This document shows, piece after piece, positions 56,715 through 64,000 of a DNA stretch of 64,000 nucleotides. Origin of the DNA: Cavia porcellus (taxonomy: Eukaryota > Chordata > Mammalia > Rodentia > Caviidae). Numbering within the stretch: position 1 is the first letter of the stretch; every line of letters begins with the position of its first letter. Under the pieces are notes generated by a model. That model saw nothing but the letters and a program-made list of their open reading frames with translations, ran no database searches and was not told where the DNA came from. The stretch covers positions 14,828,501 to 14,892,500 of the forward strand of contig NW_026947507.1 of assembly GCF_034190915.1 (NCBI RefSeq), written 5' to 3'. The position numbers and the translations under genes are program-made.

Positions 56715-57690
56715 TTAAACTACATTTCTATGCAAGTTCAGAATCAGAATCCCTGTTTTAAAGATTTATTTCAAACAATTGCTTCTATCCAAACTGCTAC
56801 AGTAGTTTCTAGAAATGTAATAGGGTATTTTAAAAATAATGTTTGTGGTTTTTTTTCTTCCATGCACAATCATTATAATGTTAGGTTATTAAATAATATT
56901 TTTCGTAAAGCATAGTTTTTCCTACACTGGTCATAACAAAGGTAGGTTTCACTTTACTCTCCTTTTAAAAGTCACTCATTACAATATGTACTTCCAATTG
57001 ATTTCAAATACAATACTTTACAGAATTAAACAACATATATAATGAGGGATAGATTTTGGCAGAATCACAGATAATGCCTAAACATGCACTAATAGCAAAA
57101 TAAATCCTGTTTTGGTCTGATATGGTACCAAAATTACTACGAGTATCCTAGCAACTAAGTTATATAGTGTCTACTTTCTAAAGAAAGCAATCAAATTTTC
57201 TGAAAATACAGTCAGGATATGGAATATATTGTATGATTTCTCTGTTTACAAGAAAATGGACAAAAACTTCAACTATAACCTTATAACTTATATGACTGTT
57301 TCACTATATTAATGTAATACAACTAAAGCATATCTTTGCATTAATGAAGGATATTATATTCTTATTGATATCACTTATTTGATTTAACATTATAATTAAT
57401 ATTTATAGTATTGTGCCTCTAATAACTTGAATGTTTGTGGCTCCGGAGCTCTTACATACTTATCAAGGCAGATTATTTTCCCCTTTCTATTCAGAATGTG
57501 AATGACTACTTTATATGGCAGGTTAGCTGGGAAGAAGGATCTAGGGTGATACTTTATTTCTATTTTACTTCAAGAGCATTTTGGAAAAATTTGTTTTCCG
57601 ACAATGCCCGCAGGAAGACTTCTATGAAGGAGTTCTTTTTAGGAAATGTCTTTTCCTTTAGGTTGCTTTAATACTTTTCTTTTTTTAATG
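56715..57690. other. Unique AT-rich non-coding DNA
   Basis: No recognisable gene or repeat. Confidence 0.5.
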
Positions 57691-57875
57691 CCCTGCATTT
57701 TCCTATGCAAGTTTCAAAATTTGTTTTATTTCAGTTTTGTTTATCCATCATGTGTGGAAAATCCTCTATTATTTTTTTGAATGTCACTTCTCTTTTATTT
57801 CCTTGTCTCTTTTTGATATTCATATTACACCTTGTAGTACATCACCTCATTCTCCATGTTTTATTCTCCTTTCTT

Positions 57876-57932
57876 TTCTTTTTTTTTTTTTTTTTTTTTT
57901 GGTACCACTGCTGAGCTAAATCCTCAGCCCTT
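57876..57932 (-). mobile_element. ID SINE with internal deletion
   Basis: Poly(T) and GGTAC are joined directly to CACTGCTGAGCTAAATCCTC, so the B box, anticodon region and about 45 bases are missing compared with the copy at 56618-56714. Confidence 0.85.
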
Positions 57933-57959
57933 AGATTCTCATTTCTATCAATCTCTATT

Positions 57960-58095
57960 TTGTACAAATAAATGCCTTGAAATAGTCCCACAATGAATCT
58001 GTGAGATATTTTATAAGGCTTTGTATCCTCAGAGAAGCTCAATAACACGTTTTAAGTAATGAGGATGTGGGTCAGCAGTAGAGTACTTATGCTCT
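57960..58095 (+). repeat. Local duplication, copy B (unique part plus dID start)
   Basis: AATAGTCCCACAATGAATC, ATATTTTATAAGGCTTTG and CAATAACACGTTTT, followed by GAGGATGTGGGTCAGCAGTA and GAGTACTTATG, the start of a dID half. It matches copy A at 56385-56545 by eye at roughly 75%. Confidence 0.65.
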
Positions 58096-58296
58096 ATTTT
58101 AACTAAATTTCTTAACACTACATTTCAGGTGACTAATTTTTTTCTATGTTGAATCTAGAGCATATCTGTTATTGTTTCTAATTCCAGGGACACTATTTTT
58201 CTTCTATGTTGTGCTTGTTCCATTTCATGTATGTTTTCATAATTTTATATTCTTTATGAATATTATTCCTTCACTTTCCTGTTTCTATTTTCTCTT

Positions 58297-58436
58297 TTTG
58301 AGATGGGATCTTGCTATGAAGTCATGCTGGCCTTGGGCTCACTTTGTAGTCCAAACTAGTCTGGAATTTGCAGTAATTCTCCTGCCTCAGCCTGCTGAGT
58401 GCTAGAATTACAGGAGTGTGCCATCACATCCGGCTA
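58297..58436 (-). mobile_element. B1 SINE with internal duplication
   Basis: Inverted: TTTTTGAGATGGGATCTTGC, GCTGGCCTTGGGCTCACTTT, GTAGTCCAAACTAGTCTGGA, TCCTGCCTCAGCCTGCTGAG, GTGTGCCATCACATCCGGC. Confidence 0.88.
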
Positions 58437-59380
58437 TTCCTTCACTTTTCACTTTGAGGATATAAAATATATTTATTTAAAACTAATTCTTTGTATTTAA
58501 AAAGCAGTGAAGTCATCTTCCAAATATTGACTTCACTGGGGTGTTTTTTAGCATTCATTTTATTTATGTATTTTGGAATTCTGATTTGCGTACCCTGAAT
58601 ATTGTTTTGTACATTCTCTGTGTCTGCCTCTCTTTATCCACTCACTTCTTGCACACTGGTATTTTGGTTGTCCCCATGTAGCCCCCTGTTTCCTTTTCTG
58701 AATCAGACCTTAAACATGCTGACATCTTGGATCTTTTGTCCTGTCATGAACCTGGCAACATCACAAACCCAGGCTCTAAATTAGGGAGCACCTGGGCTCA
58801 AGATTTGGCTTCAAGGCTGCATTTGCTCGCCCAGCCACCTCTAGACATTCAGCTTTCTAGAGAGGAAATTATAGTTTGTTTGTTTTTTTTTTAATTATTC
58901 CTTTTTGGTATTTTTCATGTCCAGCCCAATCTTTGGTTTCAACACAGAACTAGTGTAGATCCAGGCCTTAGGCAGAGGACCTTCAGGTCTTATCATCCTA
59001 TGGACATCAAACCCTGCTTGCTTCTGAAGATCTCCCTACCCAGAAACAAGAAAGACTTTACTTCTGTAACACTCACTGGTATATTTCTGTTATTTTTCTC
59101 AGCCATGGAGATATTTGTGCTGTTTGTTTTATTACAGATATCTTTTTAAATTTTTCTGTCTTATATTTCATCTACCATTGTTGGATGTTTACAACTAAGG
59201 AGGCAGAAAAGGGCGTTAAGTGTGGGGAGGTTGGTGCTAGAAAGATAAACTTACAACCTTCAGAGGGAGTCATCATTGTCCTCCCACGACATCTATTAAC
59301 ATGCATAGTAGGAAAATCTTTCCTCTTGGAGTTTGAATTTAGGAGAGGACCAGATCTAAGCTCCTCTCCTCCTTTGTTAG
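58437..59380. other. Unique non-coding DNA
   Basis: No exon was recognised. T-rich and possibly an old LINE at its left end. Confidence 0.45.
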
Positions 59381-59384
59381 AGGA

Positions 59385-59525
59385 TCTTAGAATACTTGCA
59401 TTAGAATCATCTGAGACAGTCCTTTAAAATTTAAGTCTAGGTCTCTCTCCTGCTTTACCCATATGGCAATCTCCAAGCCAGAGAGCCTGAGTCTTTACAC
59501 TTTTAACTATACATTAGCTGTTTCT
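59385..59525. mobile_element. MER5-like DNA transposon relic (hAT-Charlie)
   Basis: TTGCATTAGAATCATCTGAG, CAGTCCTTTAAAATTTAAGT, then GAGAGCCTGAGTCTTTACAC and TTTTAAC follow the MER5A order (GCATCAGAATCACCTGG, then GGCCTGAGAATTTGCATTT). A non-autonomous element with no coding capacity. Confidence 0.55.
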
Positions 59526-59529
59526 CCTG

Positions 59530-62000
59530 CAAACTGAAGTTTTGAGAAATCAGTGCCTATCCATTAACCCTACTTGCAAAATGCTGTTTCTAAAAATCAC
59601 TTAGTGTTCTCTCTTACATTCCTAGAACAGACAGTGAGAGCATTAACACAACAATTAGCAGACTTTCACCTTGAGGCAAGGAAAATAAACACTTATAGTC
59701 AACAACTCTCCATAAAGTATCTTAAAAGCAAAAAGGATGCTAAAGCAGTTATCTTGTTAGTTACTAGCAAGAAATTACTTTCTTTGCAATCACTATGGTG
59801 TTACCTGGTGACTGACAAGTTATCACTAGGCCCAAGAGTGAAGACAGCTATGAGGGACAGACTTTAGATAAAGGCTCTTGACCACTGGAGCAAGGCTTAG
59901 GGGTAAGTCATTGGATCAAGTCTCTCCAGCTGATGAGGACACACAGCAGGTTAATGGCCTGTTTTAACTCCTGCCTTTACACCAGTCTTTGAGCACGTGG
60001 AAGCAATGACAAGAGGGGAATGCAAGCCAAAAAAAAAAAAAAAAAAAAGATGACACATACTTGTCTGGTGCACATTAATGTACAAGTAGAATGCATTTTA
60101 AGGTAACGGGAAAATACTCAGAATATACTTTAAATAGAATAAGTGAGAATGCTTTTCATTTCTCTCAGTAGAAATACAATAAGATCCATCAAAAATAAGC
60201 ATGAAACTTTATATTTCAATGTACTCACAGCCTGGGAAAATATTTATGTAGTCAGTTATTATGTTCATGTACTTTTTATTTGTGGTCTTCAGTTTTAAGA
60301 GAATTCTTGATCTTTGTCCTTGGGCTGCTCTTAGCCCATCATCTCTTCTTAATTTTCCTGTGGTAGTGATGTTAATAGGGCTCTATACGCAAGTGAGCAC
60401 CATTAATTATAGCGATAGGTTGCAACTGGAAAGTCACAGAATTATTTTACATGCAGAAAATGGCTTTTTAAGAAAAATCTAGTTGGCAACATGTCAGCTG
60501 AGAGCTACTCACTATCAAGGTTCAGCAAAGAAAAATACTGCATGTCAGTATGATAGAGAGAAAGCAGCCTCTGTCCTCTCTGTATTCTGCTGTCCTCTGT
60601 ATCTGCCACAGAAGCATACACGCTTGTGTGCAGTCAAGACCATACACACTGAGGAGGGAAAACTCATTCTGACTGTACTAAGTCATCTTCAGAACAAGAA
60701 AATTAATCTTGCCTGGTTAGTTACTATACACGTGACGATGTCATCATATTGTCATCTTTACTATTGATACCTGTCCAGCACACATGGCTTTCAGACACTA
60801 GGGATTTAAAATAGGACATGATTTTTGATCACTTAAAATTGTACAAAGTAGTGTGGTAATCATATGGATGTTTTTAAGGACATGTTGATAACTAGAGAAA
60901 ATACTCATTTTAGATCATTATATTCTCATTATGATATTTTCCTTGGGGTGGATTTAAATATACAAAACAAATAACGGCTTCCTCTTGCTAATATCTATCT
61001 TAACAAATCACCCATGAAAGTAGATAGCTGGAGCAGAATCCTTATCAACTACTTCCAAACAACTAAAATGACAAATGAGCATCAACACTAATGTATAAAT
61101 GGAAAGAGATGCAATTATTTGTGCTGTAGAATATCCAGCCCTGATCCTGGATCTGCACCCAACAAGGAAAAATACCACGGCCAGAGCTCCTGGGACTATT
61201 ATAGTCAAAATGAGACCAGGAGGCCTCTGCTTTGGCTGCTAGGATGAAAGGAAATACGCTCCTTGTAACACAAACTGGAATAGGAACTGCATTTTCTCAT
61301 AGAAACTGTGTTATAATAGAACAATGGCATTTTTCATTTCTCTGGGACCCTATATGTCTCTTGAGAGATGACCCCAGAAGGATACAGATGCCCCATCCAA
61401 CAAAACAGCTTTGAGGCAGACAGACAAGACCATAAATGTTCTGATGGGCCAATTTTGTACGGTCCTCACCTGGATCGAAAGAGTCTCTAGAAAAGTCCCT
61501 TTAAGAAAATGGATGTTACTAGGAGCCACAACTATTTGCTTTGGCTTCTTACTTTTTCTTTCTTTCATTCAGTGTGTTTACCTCATTCGTCAGAGTGCCA
61601 CTGCATGGATGAAGCAATTTTCAGTTATCGGAAGTCTCTGCTTGCTGTGTTTATCTGAACCCTTGGCTGCCCTTGGTTATCTTGAACCTGCCTCTGTGCT
61701 GCTTTGTGGCCTTAATACAACCAGGCCTGAGGTTTCACTTCTCTAAATAGTGCCCATACTGCTAAACTAACAGAATGGGAGGTGATAAAAGGCACACAGG
61801 TCATCTCAGAATGATACGTTTTGTTAGTACCACTCGAGAACACTGGGCAGGAGACCCGAGTCCTTGAAGAAGAATGCTTGTTTAATGGGTGAATGAATTC
61901 CACTTTGTCCACACTGAACCCCACCAATGTTTAACAAGAAAATAATGCATTATGAAGGGTGACTCTATTTTTTAATTCTTCAATTAGGCAAGTTAAAATT
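59530..62000. other. Non-coding DNA with several medium-length frames, none recognised
   Basis: Frames of 60-111 codons occur at 60483-60767, 61232-61414 and 61411-61746. The first and third have no ATG at their start, show no splice context and match no family I know. A poly(A) run lies at 60031-60048. Confidence 0.45.
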
Positions 62001-62004
62001 GTAT

Positions 62005-62182
62005 TTTATTTTGCATCACTGGGAATTGAAAATAGGGCCTTTACAAGAAGCTACTTTCACTCCCCTTTTTCTTCGTGAGATGAGTTCTCACGAAGTTACC
62101 CAGGGTAGGCTCGGACTCGCAATCTTCCTGCCTCAGCCTCCTAGAGTGCTGGAATAAGAGATGTGCACCACTGCACTCACGT
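62005..62182 (-). mobile_element. B1-dID dimeric SINE
   Basis: Inverted dID half (GCATCACTGGGAATTGAAAA, TAGGGCCTTTACAAGAAGC), then inverted B1 half (TGAGATGAGTTCTCACGAAG, TTACCCAGGGTAGGCTCGGA, CTGCCTCAGCCTCCTAGAGT, ATGTGCACCACTGCACTCAC). Confidence 0.75.
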
Positions 62183-63232
62183 TAAATGATTTTTTAAAAA
62201 AGAACTCAAGTGTTTGTGGTTTTAACCAATCACAGTCAGCAGCCACCTTGGTCATGTCTTGCCAGCCTTCCTTCCACGTTCTGTGGTCAACAATTCTTTC
62301 CTTTTTCCTCTTTTCCCCTCCAAGGATGAGGCCCTTCAAATCCACACAAGATAAATGTTGGCTGTTAGGCCTAAGGTTTCCCCAGGGAAAAACAAACTTC
62401 CAGTCAATGAAGATTCAGTCTTACCCCTAGCTGCCCAGAACATGGTACATATTTCTATCTGCATTTTATTTATGCTTTACTGTCACAGAAGGAAGTGCTT
62501 ACCAAAGAATTTAGAAGAAAAGACCTCTGGGAGGAATCACTGATAAATGAGTTTCTTTTTTTGTGTGTATGGAATAGGGAAGAATTTAAATACAAGTAAG
62601 TTAATATTTATCTGTATTCTTGCAATGATTTACTAGCCACAAGACTTGAGAAGCAAGATTCCCTGGTCAATATCCTATCTCTTCTACACACTAGGGTGTT
62701 AGGTTATGGTTCTGTTTGCTTTTTTACATTGTAAACTTGTGATGGTATTTCTAGATGGCTCATACTAAGATAGAGAAATCAGGATTAGAGATGAAGTAAT
62801 ATCTAAAGGAAGATAGCACAGGTATATTTGAACCCAATAAGTCAGGTTTATAAAAAAGGTGCGAGTTTGTTATCATAGATATTTGAAAAAATATCTCAAG
62901 GCTATTATATGTACTGTTATGTGCATATCAGTTCTGAAATGGATTTTAATATATTGGCATCACCATTCTATTCCTTACTATACCTTTTGACAAAAAAAAT
63001 GTGCTGAATGAAGAATGAATTTTTTAAAGCAGCATAAAGCAGCAAAGGTATTATGGGAAAGTAGGTCATTTGCTAATGATTTATTGAGATGTCTTTTTTA
63101 AATGATGCAATATATTTTGAACAAATGTCAATTTCATTATTGCAACTTTTAAAATTCAGAGTCATTCTTTATAGCTCTAATATGTTCAGTACCTAAGTCT
63201 TTCTTCTCATTGAAGGTCAGTATGTAACAAAT
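62183..63232. other. Unique AT-rich non-coding DNA
   Basis: No recognisable gene or repeat. Confidence 0.5.
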
Positions 63233-63290
63233 TCCATTCATTCATTCACTCAACAAATGCTTAAGGTCCCTGGTCTCAACACCAAAGTCC
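63233..63290 (-). mobile_element. L2 LINE 3'-end fragment
   Basis: ATTCCATTCATTCATTCACT, CAACAAATGCTTAAGGTCCC is the antisense of the (TGAA)n L2 terminus. Confidence 0.6.
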
Positions 63291-64000
63291 TTTTGGTTAC
63301 CATGTTATAAAAAGTAACAAACAATGTGACATTTTCTTTCTTGTTAGAATGACATTATTCTGAACTACTTACTACTAGCTTTTTCTTTACAGAGGTTTCA
63401 AGGGTCACAATTTCCTTTAATATTTTATTTTGACATATTTTGATAAATTTAGTTGCTGTCAAACATGAGACCCTGAGAATCACTATTCATTTTTTGAAAT
63501 GAATGTATTTTGTTTGTATTAAATAAAATTCAACAACTCAAATGGGCAAGGTCCTAGAAGCAAAAAGTAACTGTTTTAGATGACAGCAGTTTATTCTTTT
63601 TCATTTACTGAATTTATTTTAAGAGATTGGTTTTTAAGTTAGGACTTTGTTGACCACAGTTCTGGATTAAAAACTGGATAAAGATATTCATGGAAAGAAT
63701 ATAAAGATAGTAAAACTTTTACAGGCCACCCAACAAATATTCACTCCTTTATTTCACAGACAATAAAGATAGAAAGTACTTCAAATCATCTCTTTATAAT
63801 TCTAATCAGTATAGACTGAATAAAAGCAAACAGCATTCTCTATCACTCTAGAATTTCATATTTTATATCTAAGCTTGTTTCAGTGCCCTGGTTTAGCTTA
63901 CAAAGTTAAAGTCAGTGAATTTCTGTCATGAATGTGACAGGGCATAAATGTCTGAAAGTGTAATTAATCAAGCACCATTTCAGTCATCAGTTCATACTTT
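63291..64000. other. Unique AT-rich non-coding DNA
   Basis: No recognisable gene or repeat up to the window end. Confidence 0.5.

Larger units (their letters stand above)
57700..58290 (-). mobile_element. Possible old L1/HAL1 fragment carrying later SINEs
   Basis: The T-rich order TATTATTTTTTTGAATGTC, ACTTCTCTTTTATTTCCTTG, TAATTCCAGGGACACTATTT, ATTCTTTATGAATATTATTC resembles the antisense of old L1M/HAL1 sequence. Similarity is low and it may be unrelated AT-rich DNA. Confidence 0.3.

Noticed and set aside
60483..60767. 94-codon plus-strand frame
   Set aside because: Starts at TTG, has no known domain, and lies in AT-rich non-coding DNA where frames of this length occur by chance.
61232..61746. 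Two adjoining plus-strand frames that might be exons or a retroviral relic
   Set aside because: The second begins at TTG, there is no splice context, no conserved motif was seen, and the hydrophobic stretch alone does not identify a protein.

Overview
This window is vertebrate nuclear DNA from a placental mammal, and its repeats point to a rodent. It is AT-rich and mostly non-coding. It carries B1-type SINEs, some with the internal tandem duplication known from mouse B1. It carries tRNA-Ala-derived ID-like SINEs and B1-ID dimers. It also has fragments of L1, L2 and MIR, ERVL-MaLR (MLT1-like) LTRs, and one CpG-rich class II (IAP/ERVK-like) solo LTR. The abundance of B1-dID dimers, together with a young ID variant that has an unusual 3' tail after GGTACC, suggests a non-murid rodent. 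A castorimorph such as beaver is my best guess, with low confidence. There is no prokaryotic gene organisation, CRISPR array or functional RNA gene.

Layout. 1-500 is unique AT-rich DNA. 510-2455 is a minus-strand L1 piece that keeps the 5' UTR and a decayed ORF1 but lacks ORF2 and the 3' end. 2.5-13.4 kb is non-coding DNA with MLT1-like LTRs, B1s and several ID insertions that have clear target-site duplications. 13501-13939 is the solo LTR with a 6-bp target-site duplication. 14-26.3 kb is mostly unique AT-rich sequence with L2 and MIR fragments and one L1 3' end. 26.29-27.6 kb is a strong CpG island, the only convincing gene-regulatory element here. It looks like the promoter and first exon region of a gene I cannot name. 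The best splice-donor-like sites are on the minus strand, which would put that gene's body at lower coordinates, but this is inference. 27.7-31 kb is unique sequence with two candidate conserved non-coding segments. 31-64 kb is again intronic or intergenic, with a cluster of L2 fragments at 39.4-41.7 kb, further SINEs, and three short local duplications about 0.8-1.6 kb apart.

I found no open reading frame that I can support as a protein-coding exon except the L1 ORF1 relics. Many apparent ORFs in the CpG island are GC-composition artefacts. I did not find a convincing new biological system. The items most worth checking are the 5'-only L1, the young ID subfamily, the recent-looking solo LTR, the unidentified CpG-island promoter, and the short spaced duplications.
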